Source: Bacteroidota bacterium (lineage in GTDB: Bacteria; Bacteroidota; Bacteroidia; Chitinophagales; Chitinophagaceae). Taken from it: 64,000 bases of DNA. Each line of letters opens with the position of its first letter. The first letter of the stretch is position 1. Shown one piece after another: positions 16,625-25,922 of this stretch. The DNA is taken from positions 223,325 through 287,324 of the forward strand of contig JAIUNV010000005.1 in the NCBI GenBank assembly GCA_020161435.1. Reading direction: 5' to 3'. The notes below the pieces were generated by a model. The model was not told the DNA's origin. It saw only the letters and a program-made list of their open reading frames with translations, and ran no database searches. The position numbers were made by a program, and so were the translations under genes.

Positions 16625-18202
16625 ATGACCAATGAAAATAGTTTGGTGGAATATGGTTTCCGCAGGGTGATTATTACGTTCACTGCCATTTTATGTGCCC
16701 TGCTCGAAATTGTAGATACCACCATTGTAAACGTAGCCCTCAACGATATGAAGGGCAACATGGGCGCCACCCTCAACGAAATCAGTTGGGTGATTACCGC
16801 TTATGCTATCGGCAATGTGATTATTGTACCCATGACCAGCTGGCTGTCGCAGCAGTTTGGCCGGCGCAATTATTTTGCCGCTTCCATCATCATCTTCACC
16901 ATTTTTTCTTTTTTGTGTGGCAATAGCACCACTATTTGGGAGCTCATCATTTTCCGCTTTTTGCAAGGCGTAGGTGGTGGTGCGTTGCTGGTGACTTCAC
17001 AAACCATCATTACCGAAAGCTATCCTGTAGAAAAACGGGGTATGGCACAGGCCATCTATGGATTGGGTGTTATTGTTGGTCCCACACTTGGTCCGCCATT
17101 GGGTGGTTATATCGTCGATAATTTCAGCTGGCCGTACATTTTTTACATCAATATTCCATTGGGTGTAATTGCTACATTGTTTGCATTGCGCTATGTACGC
17201 AGTCCCAAGTATGCCGAGAAAAAATCTGGCCGGCAAATTGATTGGCTGGGTATAGGCTTGTTGGCTGTGGCGGTTGGCTCTTTGCAGTTTGTGTTGGAGA
17301 AAGGTCAGGAAGAAGATTGGTTCAACTCCGTTACCATTATCATCACTTCGTTGATGGCGGTCTTGGGATTGTATTTCTTCATTTGGCGCCAGTTAACTTT
17401 CAGCAATCCCATTGTAGAACTTCGGGTGCTTAAAAATGGTAACCTCCGTGTGGGTACTATTTTATCTTTCATTCTGGGCTTTGGCTTGTATGGTTCCACA
17501 TTCATCATTCCATTGTACACACAAGCTACGCTGGGATGGAATGCTACGCAATCTGGTTTACTCATGGTGCCCGCCACTTTAGCCACGGCATTCCTGATGC
17601 CCTTTATTGGCAAGCTGTTGCAAAAAGGGGCGCCACAGCAGTACCTGGCCGCTATAGGCATGGCTTTGTTTGTGATGTTCTGTTTATGGGGCTACAAAAT
17701 ACTTACCCCCGATACCGGCGCTGATGCTTTCTTCTGGATGCTCATCATGCGTGGGGTAGCCATGGCACTATTATTCATTCCTATTACAACGCTTTCGCTG
17801 TCTACCCTCAAAGGGCAACAAATTGGTCAGGGCGCTGCATTCACGGGCATGATGCGACAACTAGGTGGCTCATTCGGCATCGCTATTATTTCCACATATA
17901 TGTCTCGCCAAAACTGGCACCACCGTGCCGATTTGGTCACGCATTTAAATACCGCCGACCCCGATGTAATGCAGCGGGTGCAAGGCTATCAACAGGCATT
18001 TATGGCCAAGGGCATGAGTGCCGATGTGGCCTTGCAAAGTGCATACAAGGCGCTTGATTATAACGTGTTGAAACAAGCGTCTGTGCTATCGTATATGGAT
18101 GTATTCACGTTTGTAGGCGTATTGTTTTTGGTCTGCGTTCCATTTGTACTCATGGTAAAAGGCAATAAGAAAGCGGCGGGCCTTGCTGCCGCAGCGCATT
18201 AA
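16625..18202 (+). CDS. EmrB/QacA-type MFS drug transporter (DHA2, 14 TMS)
   Basis: A 525-residue proton-driven exporter. The DHA2 signature TTIVNVALNDM is in the first span; motif C appears as GPTLGPPLGGYIVDNFSWPY; GGGALLVTSQTIITESYP fits motif B. About 14 spans can be counted. With the adaptor and TolC-like protein it completes an EmrAB-TolC-type tripartite pump. The exported compounds are unknown. A terminator follows at 18238. Confidence 0.92.
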   Translation: MTNENSLVEYGFRRVIITFTAILCALLEIVDTTIVNVALNDMKGNMGATLNEISWVITAYAIGNVIIVPMTSWLSQQFGRRNYFAASIIIFTIFSFLCGNSTTIWELIIFRFLQGVGGGALLVTSQTIITESYPVEKRGMAQAIYGLGVIVGPTLGPPLGGYIVDNFSWPYIFYINIPLGVIATLFALRYVRSPKYAEKKSGRQIDWLGIGLLAVAVGSLQFVLEKGQEEDWFNSVTIIITSLMAVLGLYFFIWRQLTFSNPIVELRVLKNGNLRVGTILSFILGFGLYGSTFIIPLYTQATLGWNATQSGLLMVPATLATAFLMPFIGKLLQKGAPQQYLAAIGMALFVMFCLWGYKILTPDTGADAFFWMLIMRGVAMALLFIPITTLSLSTLKGQQIGQGAAFTGMMRQLGGSFGIAIISTYMSRQNWHHRADLVTHLNTADPDVMQRVQGYQQAFMAKGMSADVALQSAYKALDYNVLKQASVLSYMDVFTFVGVLFLVCVPFVLMVKGNKKAAGLAAAAH

Positions 18203-18237
18203 TTGAATGAATTTGTTTGATAGAGGTTATGGTTAAA

Positions 18238-18269
18238 ACGATCCGGCAATTGTCGGGTCGTTTTTTTTG
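18238..18269 (+). terminator. Intrinsic terminator of the efflux operon
   Basis: ACGATCCG (18238-18245) pairs with CGGGTCGT (18254-18261), including one T-G pair, followed by a run of T. It marks the operon end after the MFS gene. Confidence 0.85.
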
Positions 18270-18306
18270 CAAATGATGGTTTGCATATTGCTTCGGCCTA
18301 ATTTTC

Positions 18307-21138
18307 ATGCTGATGAAGAAGCAACGATTTATGAAGCCCTCAATACTACATTTTTGTTTTGGCCTGTTGATGTGTGCAGGCATGCAGCATGTTGTACATG
18401 CACAAACTTTTGGCGGCAACCCCGCCCGGACAAAATGGCGGCAGGTAAACAACGATGCTGTAAAAGTGATTTATCCTGCGGGCATGGATAGTGTAGCCAG
18501 CCGTGTTGCAGCAGTGTCGTTGTATTTGCAGCAGCAGCAAGGCCCTGCCTCGCTGGGCACTCAACACAAGCGATATAGCATTGTATTGCAAAATGATATG
18601 AATAATAGCAACGGCTATGTAATGATGGGGCCACGAAGAAGTGAGTTTTTCATGATGCCGCCACAAAATCCGTTGGAACTGGGCAGTATGTCGTGGGCCG
18701 ATAATCTGGCTATACACGAATACAGGCATGTGCAGCAGTATAATAATTTCAATGTAGGACTATCCCGTTTTATGGGTGGCTTGTTTGGCCAGCAGGGGCA
18801 GGCATTGGCCAATGGCTTATCGGTTCCTGATTGGTTTTTTGAAGGCGATGCCGTGTGGAATGAAACGGTGTACAGCGGACAGGGCAGGGGCCGCCTCCCA
18901 TTGTTTCTGAATGCCTACACAGCATTGAATGACATGCGCAACGACTATTCATTTATGCAAATGCGCAATGGTTCACTACGAAAATATTATCCCAATCATT
19001 ACGACCTCGGCTATCTGCTCGTAAGCTATGGCCGGCAGCAATTCGGCGATGATGTCTGGCAAAAAATTACCCGGGATGCAGCTGCATTCAACTCCTTGTT
19101 TTATCCTATGCAGGCCGCAGTAAAAAAACACACGGGAAAAACGTACAATGCATTTGTGAAGGAAGCCATGCAAGATTTTCGCCAAAAGCAACTGGCCAAT
19201 AAAATCAATCTTTCACCCACATGGATTACGAAGCTGAATAAACAAGCGGTAACAGATTATAAGTATCCTTATCCAACCGCAGATGGCAAAACGGTTATGC
19301 TCAAAGCAGGCTATGCTGATATTCCAAAGTTTGTATTGGTAGAGACCGATGGCAAAGAACAAAAGATTGCCGTAAAAGACATTGGGTACGATGACTATTT
19401 CAGTTATAGCAATGGCCGCATTGTGTACAGTGCATTTCAGGCAGATACCCGCTGGGGCAACCGTGATTACAGCATCATTCGATTATTGGATGTAGCCAGC
19501 GGTGAAGCTGTTGATGTCTCAGGAAAGGGACGCTTTTTTTCACCCGATATCCATCCGGATGGCGACCAAATTGTGGCTGTTGAACATGATCCAATGAATG
19601 GTTCTCGTTTGCTAATCATGAATACCGAAGGCGCTTTGGTTGACTCTTTGAAAGTACCGGCAAATTGGTTTTTATCGCACCCAAAGTTTTTGCCACAAAC
19701 CAATGAAGTATTGGTGGCAGTACGTGAGCCTGGTGGAAAAATGGGTTGGTTGTTGTGGCAGCCTGCCAAGCAACAACAGCAATGGATGTTGCCTCCGGCA
19801 GAAAGATTGCTGGCATTTCCTGTGGTGCAGGGCGATACCATTTATTACACCCAAAGCGAAGCCGGCAAAGACGCCCTGTACGCCATACAGCGGAGTAATG
19901 GCCAGCGTTGGCAGGTTACGGCATTTACCACAGGGGTCTATCAAGGCTTTGCCAAAAATGGTGGGGTAATGGCTTCGTATTTCACCGCGGATGGTTTCCG
20001 GTTGGGGCAAACACCTGTGATGCCTGCTACAGAAGGTATTGCTGAAGAAGGCTTCAAATTGCTTTATCCTCAACAAGCTGTTGGTAGCTATACCAATTTA
20101 AGCCAATTGCCCACGCCACCATTGGCAGGAACGAAGTATCGGAAGCTGACCCATCCATTTAACTTTCATACCTGGCAGCCCGTAATAAGTGAAGCAGAAT
20201 ACACGGCCAAACTCTTAGGAAATAATGTGTTGAATACAGTGTTGACTGAGCTATCGTACACCTACAATAACAATGAGCAAAGCCATACAGCAGGAGCTAA
20301 TATCCGCTATGGTGGTTGGTATGTGCAGCCTCTCATTGGTGTGAAGCAAACTTTTGGCCGCGATGCATTTTACAATGCTGATACCACTTTCCAGTACAAT
20401 CAGTCAGAAGCTTATGCTGGTTTGTATTTACCCCTCAATTTTACCAAGGGTAAAATGTACCGCAGCTTTACTGCCTCCGCTACGGTAAATACAGACAATG
20501 TTCGTTGGCAGGGGATAGGCAAAGGCCTGCTGCGGGATTTGAATTATACGTTCTTCAACACCCGGGTTACCTATACATCACAAGTGCAAAAAGCCCGCCA
20601 ACAGATTTACCCTCGGTTTGCACAGGCTTTATTGGCCGATTATCGCAATATGATTGATGGACAGGAGGCCTGGCAGTTGCTAATGAGCGGTATGTTGTAC
20701 TTCCCCGGTATTGGGCGCAATCATAGTCTGGTATTGTCTGGCGCCTGGCAGGCCCGTGATACCATGCGGCAATACGCCTATTCCAATGCTTTTCCGTTTT
20801 CAAGAGGCTACAACAGTGTGAATTTTCCAAGGATGTTCCGGTTGGGTGCCAATTACCATTTCCCGTTGTTTTACCCCGATTGGGGTTTTGGCAACATTTT
20901 GTATTTCCAGCGCATCAGGGCAAATGTGTTTTACGATTACACCCGGGTAAAAAGTTTACGTACCGGTGCTACCCGTACCTTCAACACGTTAGGCTCCGAA
21001 ATTTATTTCGATACCCGCTGGTGGAATCAGCTGCCGGTAAGTTTGGGAGTGCGATATAGCTACCTGCTCGATCCGGAGTTTTCAGGTATTACCCAGCCAC
21101 ATCAATGGGAAATTGTATTGCCGGTGAATTTTTTTTAA
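18307..21138 (+). CDS. Outer-membrane protein with gluzincin-like peptidase domain, beta-propeller and C-terminal barrel
   Basis: A 943-residue exported protein. The signal peptide ends near VVHAQT (residue 33). Residues about 130-190 hold HEYRH (137-141), an HExxH zinc motif, then DWFFEGDAVWNE (175-186), the downstream-Glu arrangement of peptidase MA-like gluzincins. Residues about 320-600 have repeated propeller-like strands (RFFSPDIHPDGDQIVAVEHD resembles a PD40/TolB blade). From about 640 on the sequence alternates as a beta-barrel and ends with aromatic residues (LPVNFF). Which ATG is used (18307, 18313 or 18331) is open. Role unknown; membrane-anchored proteolysis is inferred. Confidence 0.7.
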   Translation: MLMKKQRFMKPSILHFCFGLLMCAGMQHVVHAQTFGGNPARTKWRQVNNDAVKVIYPAGMDSVASRVAAVSLYLQQQQGPASLGTQHKRYSIVLQNDMNNSNGYVMMGPRRSEFFMMPPQNPLELGSMSWADNLAIHEYRHVQQYNNFNVGLSRFMGGLFGQQGQALANGLSVPDWFFEGDAVWNETVYSGQGRGRLPLFLNAYTALNDMRNDYSFMQMRNGSLRKYYPNHYDLGYLLVSYGRQQFGDDVWQKITRDAAAFNSLFYPMQAAVKKHTGKTYNAFVKEAMQDFRQKQLANKINLSPTWITKLNKQAVTDYKYPYPTADGKTVMLKAGYADIPKFVLVETDGKEQKIAVKDIGYDDYFSYSNGRIVYSAFQADTRWGNRDYSIIRLLDVASGEAVDVSGKGRFFSPDIHPDGDQIVAVEHDPMNGSRLLIMNTEGALVDSLKVPANWFLSHPKFLPQTNEVLVAVREPGGKMGWLLWQPAKQQQQWMLPPAERLLAFPVVQGDTIYYTQSEAGKDALYAIQRSNGQRWQVTAFTTGVYQGFAKNGGVMASYFTADGFRLGQTPVMPATEGIAEEGFKLLYPQQAVGSYTNLSQLPTPPLAGTKYRKLTHPFNFHTWQPVISEAEYTAKLLGNNVLNTVLTELSYTYNNNEQSHTAGANIRYGGWYVQPLIGVKQTFGRDAFYNADTTFQYNQSEAYAGLYLPLNFTKGKMYRSFTASATVNTDNVRWQGIGKGLLRDLNYTFFNTRVTYTSQVQKARQQIYPRFAQALLADYRNMIDGQEAWQLLMSGMLYFPGIGRNHSLVLSGAWQARDTMRQYAYSNAFPFSRGYNSVNFPRMFRLGANYHFPLFYPDWGFGNILYFQRIRANVFYDYTRVKSLRTGATRTFNTLGSEIYFDTRWWNQLPVSLGVRYSYLLDPEFSGITQPHQWEIVLPVNFF

Positions 21139-21166
21139 TCGAAATTGTTACAAAAAAGTAGCCACT

Positions 21167-21664
21167 ATGAAAACTAGTTGGTACAGCCTTTTATTGGCTT
21201 TATTAGTTGTGATGCATACAGGTTGTGCAGGCCCTTCCTTCACCGATGGCAGGACCAGTGCCGCCAGAGAAGCTGCGGTTCAATCTGCTATCCTTTCAAA
21301 AAGTTATTCTTTCAAGGCAGTATCTGCATCCACTCAAAAAGGCCGGAATATCAATCTTACTTCTGTGTATAGCATTGTAGTAAAACCAGATTTAGTGAGC
21401 TGCGATTTGCCTTTTTTTGGCACATCGTTTAGCGGTGGTTCGTATGGCGGTGATGGTGGTATTCGGTTTGAATCTACACAATTTGAGTACAAGCAGGAGG
21501 CAGGCAAAAAGGGGAGTTGGGAGGTAACAATCATGCCAAAAGACAAGCCCGATGTTCAAAAGCTGATACTTATGATTGGTACCAGTGGCTACACCAATGT
21601 GACCGTGATTAGTACCAACAGGTCTGCCATGCATTATTTTGGAAACATTGAAGTACCTAAGTAG
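21167..21664 (+). CDS. DUF4251-like lipoprotein
   Basis: A 165-residue exported protein with a hydrophobic leader ending at Cys20 (VVMHTGC; the -3 position is a His, so the lipobox is imperfect). The body (SYSFKAVSASTQKGRNINLT, SVYSIVVKPDLVSCDLPFFG, GIRFESTQFEYK) follows the DUF4251 pattern common in Bacteroidota. Function unknown. It sits 28 bases after the barrel protein and about 200 bases before infA. Confidence 0.7.
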   Translation: MKTSWYSLLLALLVVMHTGCAGPSFTDGRTSAAREAAVQSAILSKSYSFKAVSASTQKGRNINLTSVYSIVVKPDLVSCDLPFFGTSFSGGSYGGDGGIRFESTQFEYKQEAGKKGSWEVTIMPKDKPDVQKLILMIGTSGYTNVTVISTNRSAMHYFGNIEVPK

Positions 21665-21814
21665 GATAACCGAATCTGCTCATTTTTTGCGTAGCGTAAC
21701 CTCCAAAATGCTGTTTAAAATGCCTCTGACAGGTATGACCCGCCAGTAAAATTTACTTTTTTGCGTAGATTTTCCCACATTTGCAGCCCGATTGTAGAAA
21801 ATCAATGGGAAACC

Positions 21815-21847
21815 TTTGCGGTTTTTTGTTGAAAACTTCTATCTTTG
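21815..21847 (+). promoter_or_regulatory. Candidate promoter of the infA-rplQ operon
   Basis: TATCTTTG (21840-21847) matches TAnnTTTG exactly and ends 16 bases before the infA start. A TTTG at 21815-21818 is 21 bases upstream, slightly wide for a -33 element. That spacing leaves a very short leader. Confidence 0.6.
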
Positions 21848-21863
21848 CGCTCCCAAAATATAT

Positions 21864-22082
21864 ATGTCGAAGCAATCACTCATTAAACAAGACGGCGTAA
21901 TTGTAGAAGCTCTGTCGAATGCCATGTTCCGGGTTCGCCTCGAAAATGGCCACGAAGTCATAAGTACGATTTCTGGTAAAATGAGAATGCACTACATCCG
22001 CATTTTGCCCGGCGATAAAGTTGGCGTAGAAATGAGCCCATACGACCTCACTCGTGGACGGATCATTTTCAGGTATAAATAA
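21864..22082 (+). CDS. infA: Translation initiation factor IF-1
   Basis: A 72-residue S1/OB-fold protein that occupies the 30S A site during initiation. The ATG at 21864 gives [20 protein letters not shown]; earlier in-frame codons lie upstream of the promoter box. The segments [20 protein letters not shown] and [11 protein letters not shown] are typical. It leads infA-rpmJ-rpsM-rpsK-rpsD-rpoA-rplQ, but the secY/map genes that usually precede infA are absent here. Confidence 0.97.
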   Translation: MSKQSLIKQDGVIVEALSNAMFRVRLENGHEVISTISGKMRMHYIRILPGDKVGVEMSPYDLTRGRIIFRYK

Positions 22083-22152
22083 TAATCATTTGCGCTGCGA
22101 AGGCTGAAAACCGGGCAGCCTGAGTTTTGAAACTTTGTAAATTAAAAGAACG

Positions 22153-22269
22153 ATGAGAGTTCGTGCATCAGTAAAAAAGCGTAGCGCAGACTGCAAAATT
22201 GTACGTCGCAAAGGAAAGCTGTACATTATAAACAAAAAGAACCCCCGCTATAAGCAGCGTCAGGGATAA
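22153..22269 (+). CDS. rpmJ: 50S ribosomal protein L36 (zinc-free form)
   Basis: A 38-residue protein read directly from the sequence: [20 protein letters not shown], then [18 protein letters not shown]. It has a single Cys, so it is the form lacking the zinc ribbon, as is usual in Bacteroidota. It lies between infA and rpsM with gaps of 70 and 64 bases. Confidence 0.95.
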   Translation: MRVRASVKKRSADCKIVRRKGKLYIINKKNPRYKQRQG

Positions 22270-22333
22270 TGTATCAGTGCTGCCCCAGCGGCAGCTCCAA
22301 TATTTCTAGAACAAAAACGAAAAAGAAAATAAC

Positions 22334-22714
22334 ATGGCTCGTATTGCCGGTATTGACCTCCCAAAAAACAAGCGTGGCGAAATAGGCCTTACCTATATCT
22401 ATGGTATTGGTCGTAGCACTGCACAGTACATCTTGACCAAAGCTGAAATTGATTTCAGCAAGAAAGTAAGTCAGTGGAATGACGAAGATTTGAATGCTAT
22501 TCGTACCATTATCAACGACGAACTGAAAGTTGAAGGTGCTTTGCGTAGCGAAGTAAGCATGAACATCAAACGTTTGATGGACATCGCTTGTTATCGTGGT
22601 CTCCGTCACCGTAAAGGTCTGCCTTTGCGTGGCCAGCGTACCCGTACCAACAGCCGTACTCGTAAGGGTAAGCGTAAGACAGTTGCCGGTAAGAAGAAGG
22701 CACCTAAGAAGTAA
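22334..22714 (+). CDS. rpsM: 30S ribosomal protein S13
   Basis: S13 sits in the 30S head and contacts the P-site tRNA and L5. The 126-residue product begins [20 protein letters not shown] and contains [20 protein letters not shown] followed by a basic tail [16 protein letters not shown]. The length is normal. A perfect hairpin follows directly. Confidence 0.97.
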   Translation: MARIAGIDLPKNKRGEIGLTYIYGIGRSTAQYILTKAEIDFSKKVSQWNDEDLNAIRTIINDELKVEGALRSEVSMNIKRLMDIACYRGLRHRKGLPLRGQRTRTNSRTRKGKRKTVAGKKKAPKK

Positions 22715-22720
22715 TAATTG

Positions 22721-22758
22721 AGTCGTGAACAAGTATGAACTTGTTCACGACTTTGTTA
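22721..22758 (+). terminator. Perfect 14-bp hairpin between rpsM and rpsK
   Basis: Arms 22721-22734 and 22739-22752 (AGTCGTGAACAAGT and its complement) around ATGA, followed by TTGTTATA. The T-run is interrupted, so it is more likely an attenuator, processing or pausing site than a full terminator, since rpsK, rpsD and rpoA continue downstream. Confidence 0.6.
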
Positions 22759-22781
22759 TATAAATCCGGCTCATTCTGGAT

Positions 22782-22801
22782 CCCTCAACAATGGTTGAGG
22801 G
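22782..22801 (+). promoter_or_regulatory. Second hairpin in the rpsK leader
   Basis: CCCTCAAC (22782-22789) pairs with GTTGAGGG (22794-22801) around AATG. With the preceding 14-bp hairpin it makes a structured 163-base gap between rpsM and rpsK. Control by S4, encoded two genes on, is a possibility only by analogy with other bacteria. Confidence 0.35.
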
Positions 22802-22877
22802 GGAGGAAAATCCGGTTCCCGGTCACCCAAAAGGCGATGTCGGGATTTATTTTTTCACAAGATTACCTCCAAACAAA

Positions 22878-23279
22878 ATGGCAAAACAACAATTAAGCGC
22901 CAAAGCCGCCGCAAAAAAGCGTGTGGTAAAAGTGGATGTAGCCGGCGACGTACACGTTAACGCTACATTCAACAACATTATCATTAGCATTACCAACAAG
23001 CAAGGCCAGGTGATTAGCTGGAGCAGTGCTGGTAAAATGGGTTTCAAGGGTAGCAAGAAAAATACTCCCTATGCCGCTCAGGTTGCCGCTGCCGATGCTG
23101 CCCGTGTAGCTCTCGACGCTGGTATGAAACGTGCTGATGTTTACGTGAAAGGTCCAGGTAGCGGCCGTGAAGGTGCTATCCGTTCTATTTCTCAAAGCGG
23201 TATTGAAGTAACTTCTATCAAGGATGTGACCCCGCTGCCACACAATGGCTGCCGTCCTCCTAAGAAGCGTCGCGTATAA
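22878..23279 (+). CDS. rpsK: 30S ribosomal protein S11
   Basis: S11 lies on the 30S platform near the mRNA exit. The ATG at 22878 gives [20 protein letters not shown]; a GTG at 22791 would run through the hairpin and is rejected. [20 protein letters not shown] and [20 protein letters not shown] are family-typical, and the end is [15 protein letters not shown]. Length is 133 residues. Confidence 0.97.
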   Translation: MAKQQLSAKAAAKKRVVKVDVAGDVHVNATFNNIIISITNKQGQVISWSSAGKMGFKGSKKNTPYAAQVAAADAARVALDAGMKRADVYVKGPGSGREGAIRSISQSGIEVTSIKDVTPLPHNGCRPPKKRRV

Positions 23280-23287
23280 CCCCCAAA

Positions 23288-23305
23288 CCCCCTAAAGGGG
23301 GCTTT
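23288..23305 (+). terminator. Weak CCCCC/GGGGG hairpin after rpsK
   Basis: CCCCC (23288-23292) pairs with GGGGG (23297-23301) around TAAA, then CTTT. Such a short G/C hairpin could slow polymerase or be a processing site; rpsD follows 150 bases later. Confidence 0.4.
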
Positions 23306-23454
23306 GAGGTCGAAATATTTCCTGCAACTCCAATGGGAGCGAAAGGAACTGAGCCAACAAGGTTTCATTTACACAAAGGGTGCACGATTAATTTTTTACG
23401 ATTTTTTACTGATCGTAGCACCGGTTTCAAAAAAAATCGAAATGAAAAAAGTTT

Positions 23455-24060
23455 ATGGCACGTTACACAGGTCCAAAGACCAAAATCAGCCGCATTTTCG
23501 GCGAGCCCATTCTGGGCAATGGTAAGTATTTAGGCAAAAACAGCAATCCTCCCGGCCAGCACGGTGCCGCCCGTAAGCGTAAGCAATTGGGTGAGTACGC
23601 TATGCAGCTGAAGGAAAAGCAGAAAGCAAAGTACACTTACGGTGTATTGGAGCGTCAGTTCTACAAAACTTTCGTAGAGGCTGCTCGTCGTAAGGGTGTT
23701 ACAGGTGAAAACCTGATCAAATTGCTGGAAGCTCGTTTGGACAACACTGTTTTCCGCCTCGGTATTGCTCCTAGTCGTCCTGCTGCACGCCAATTGGTAA
23801 GCCACAAACACGTTTGTGTAAATGGAGAAGTGGTAAACATTCCTTCATTCCAACTGAAGCCCGGTGATGTAATCACTTTGGCTCCTAAAGCTGCTCACAA
23901 TACCGCTTTCACCAGCGTTATCCGTGGAAAAAACGCTAAGTTTAGCTGGCTGGATTGGAATGAAAGCGAGCAGAAAGGTACTTTCATCGCTTATCCTGAA
24001 AGGGAAAGCGTACCTGAAAACATCAGGGAGCAACTGATTGTAGAATTGTACAGCAAGTAA
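23455..24060 (+). CDS. rpsD: 30S ribosomal protein S4
   Basis: S4 is a primary 16S rRNA binder and an autoregulator in several bacteria. The 201-residue product starts MARYTGPKTKISRIFGEPIL and has the S4 RNA-binding domain (LEARLDNTVFRLGIAPSRPA, RQLVSHKHVCVNGEVVNIPS). The zinc-binding N-terminal cysteines are absent. Confidence 0.97.
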   Translation: MARYTGPKTKISRIFGEPILGNGKYLGKNSNPPGQHGAARKRKQLGEYAMQLKEKQKAKYTYGVLERQFYKTFVEAARRKGVTGENLIKLLEARLDNTVFRLGIAPSRPAARQLVSHKHVCVNGEVVNIPSFQLKPGDVITLAPKAAHNTAFTSVIRGKNAKFSWLDWNESEQKGTFIAYPERESVPENIREQLIVELYSK

Positions 24061-24066
24061 TAAACT

Positions 24067-24101
24067 GTCAACCGCCGGTGATGTTCATCTGGCGGTTTGA
24101 C
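24067..24101 (+). promoter_or_regulatory. Hairpin between rpsD and rpoA
   Basis: GTCAACCGCC (24067-24076) pairs with GGCGGTTTGAC (24091-24101), with one extra base. There is no T-run. It may be a processing site between the ribosomal and polymerase reading frames. Confidence 0.45.
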
Positions 24102-24155
24102 TTGTTACATGCTCTCAGTTTTCAATCATTATTTACATACCAGTAAACAAATACT

Positions 24156-25157
24156 ATGGCCATTTTAAGTTTCCAAAAGCCTGACAAAATCATTCTGCAC
24201 AAGGCAACCGATTTTGAAGCTCAATTCGAATTCCGCCCACTCGAACCAGGTTATGGTTTGACAGTAGGTAACGCTCTGCGTCGTGTATTGCTGAGCTCTC
24301 TCGAGGGTTACGCTATCACCGGTATCCGTATTGAAGGCGCTGATCATGAGTTCGCTACTATCAAAGGCATTGCCGAAGACGTAACCGAAATCATCCTCAA
24401 CCTGAAGCAGGTTCGTTTCAAAAAAACAACTGACGGCGAAATTCAGCAGGAGAAAATCATGCTGAGCCTGAAGAATAAAACGCAGTTTACTGCCGGTATG
24501 ATTGGCGAAGTGTTGCAAAACTTCGAGGTGATGAACCCCGATTTGAATATTTGCACCATGGATGCCAGCGCCAAGCTGGATATAGAAATCCACATTGGTA
24601 AGGGCCGCGGTTATGTACCTTCTGAAGAGAATCGTTTGAAAGATGCTCCATTTGGCTACATCCCCGTTGACTCAATTTTTACTCCCATCAAGAATGTAAA
24701 ATACAGCGTAGAAAATACCCGCGTAGAGCAGCGTACCGACTACGAAAAACTGTTGATGGAAGTGGTAACCGACGGTACCATTCATCCTGAAGAAGCGGTG
24801 AAGCAAGCCAGCCGTATCCTCATTCAGCACCTGATGATCATCACCGATGAAAACATCACCTTCGATACCAAAGAAGAGAAGAAGGAAGACTTGGTAGATG
24901 AATCAACACTGCAACTGCGTAAGATACTGAAGACTCCGTTGGAAGATCTGGATCTGAGCGTACGTGCATTCAACTGCTTGAAAGCAGCTAAAATCAACAG
25001 CCTGAGCGAACTGGTACAATACGAGCAGGAAGACCTGATGAAGTTCCGCAACTTCGGTCAGAAGAGCCTGAGCGAAATTGAGCAGGTATTGGGCGAACGT
25101 GGTCTGTCTTTCGGCATGGACCTCGCTAAAATGGGAATTGATACCGAAGAGCTCTAA
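24156..25157 (+). CDS. rpoA: RNA polymerase subunit alpha
   Basis: A 333-residue alpha subunit. The N-terminal assembly domain has [20 protein letters not shown] and [17 protein letters not shown] linker of Glu and Lys residues (about 247-255) leads to the C-terminal DNA/activator-binding domain ([23 protein letters not shown] segment near residue 270, [19 protein letters not shown]). It follows rpsD in the usual alpha-operon order. The beta and beta' genes are not in the window. Confidence 0.97.
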   Translation: MAILSFQKPDKIILHKATDFEAQFEFRPLEPGYGLTVGNALRRVLLSSLEGYAITGIRIEGADHEFATIKGIAEDVTEIILNLKQVRFKKTTDGEIQQEKIMLSLKNKTQFTAGMIGEVLQNFEVMNPDLNICTMDASAKLDIEIHIGKGRGYVPSEENRLKDAPFGYIPVDSIFTPIKNVKYSVENTRVEQRTDYEKLLMEVVTDGTIHPEEAVKQASRILIQHLMIITDENITFDTKEEKKEDLVDESTLQLRKILKTPLEDLDLSVRAFNCLKAAKINSLSELVQYEQEDLMKFRNFGQKSLSEIEQVLGERGLSFGMDLAKMGIDTEEL

Positions 25158-25262
25158 GCTTCAGGTATTGTTTCAATAATTCAATCACCGCATTACTACC
25201 GAAAGGTATTTATGCAAACAACACATTCCTTGACACGGTGTGTTGTAAAAACTTAACAAGTT

Positions 25263-25799
25263 ATGCGTCACGGAGACAAAGTAAACAACCTGGGCCGTAA
25301 GAAAGCCCACCGCGAAGCGTTGTTGCGCAACCTCGCTATCGAATTGATTGCTCACAAAAGAATCGTAACTACTTTGGCTAAGGCTAAAGCATTGCGTGGT
25401 TTTATTGAGCCGTTGATTACAAAAACCAAGAAGAATGGCAGTGAAGCTGAAATCATGCACCAGCACCGCGTTGTGTTTAGTGCACTGAACAGCAAAATTG
25501 CTGTAAAAGAACTGTTCACAGTGGTTGCTCCCAAAATTGCGAGCCGCCCCGGTGGTTACACCCGCATCATTAAGCTGGGCACTCGTCCTGGTGATGCTGC
25601 TGAAACTGCCATGATTGAACTGGTTGACTTCAACGAGGTTTACGGTAAGACAGTTGCCAAAGCTGCTGAACCTGCTAAGCGTACACGCCGTGCTGGTGGT
25701 AGCAAAAAGAAGGCTGAAGAAACTGCTGCTGTTGCAGAAACTGCACTAGAAGTAAAAGCTGAAGAAGCTGCTTCAACCGAAGAAAAAGCCGCTGAATAA
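25263..25799 (+). CDS. rplQ: 50S ribosomal protein L17 with long acidic tail
   Basis: L17 is near the polypeptide exit tunnel. The 178-residue product begins [20 protein letters not shown] and the core ends near residue 130 ([13 protein letters not shown]). The last 45 or so residues are basic then Ala/Glu-rich ([20 protein letters not shown]), an extension over the 116-127 residues of many bacteria. A terminator closes the operon. Confidence 0.96.
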   Translation: MRHGDKVNNLGRKKAHREALLRNLAIELIAHKRIVTTLAKAKALRGFIEPLITKTKKNGSEAEIMHQHRVVFSALNSKIAVKELFTVVAPKIASRPGGYTRIIKLGTRPGDAAETAMIELVDFNEVYGKTVAKAAEPAKRTRRAGGSKKKAEETAAVAETALEVKAEEAASTEEKAAE

Positions 25800-25822
25800 T
25801 TCCAGCATACATTTTTTCGCCT

Positions 25823-25850
25823 AAGCCCCGGACATTGTTCCGGGGCTTTG
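25823..25850 (+). terminator. Intrinsic terminator of the infA-rplQ operon
   Basis: AAGCCCCGGA (25823-25832) pairs perfectly with TCCGGGGCTT (25839-25848) around CATTGT. Confidence 0.85.
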
Positions 25851-25922
25851 TGTTTTGAAAATATCAACCCGCCAAAAATGGATGTTTGTAGGTGGTAAGT
25901 TTGAAGGAAAAACAATAGTTAT

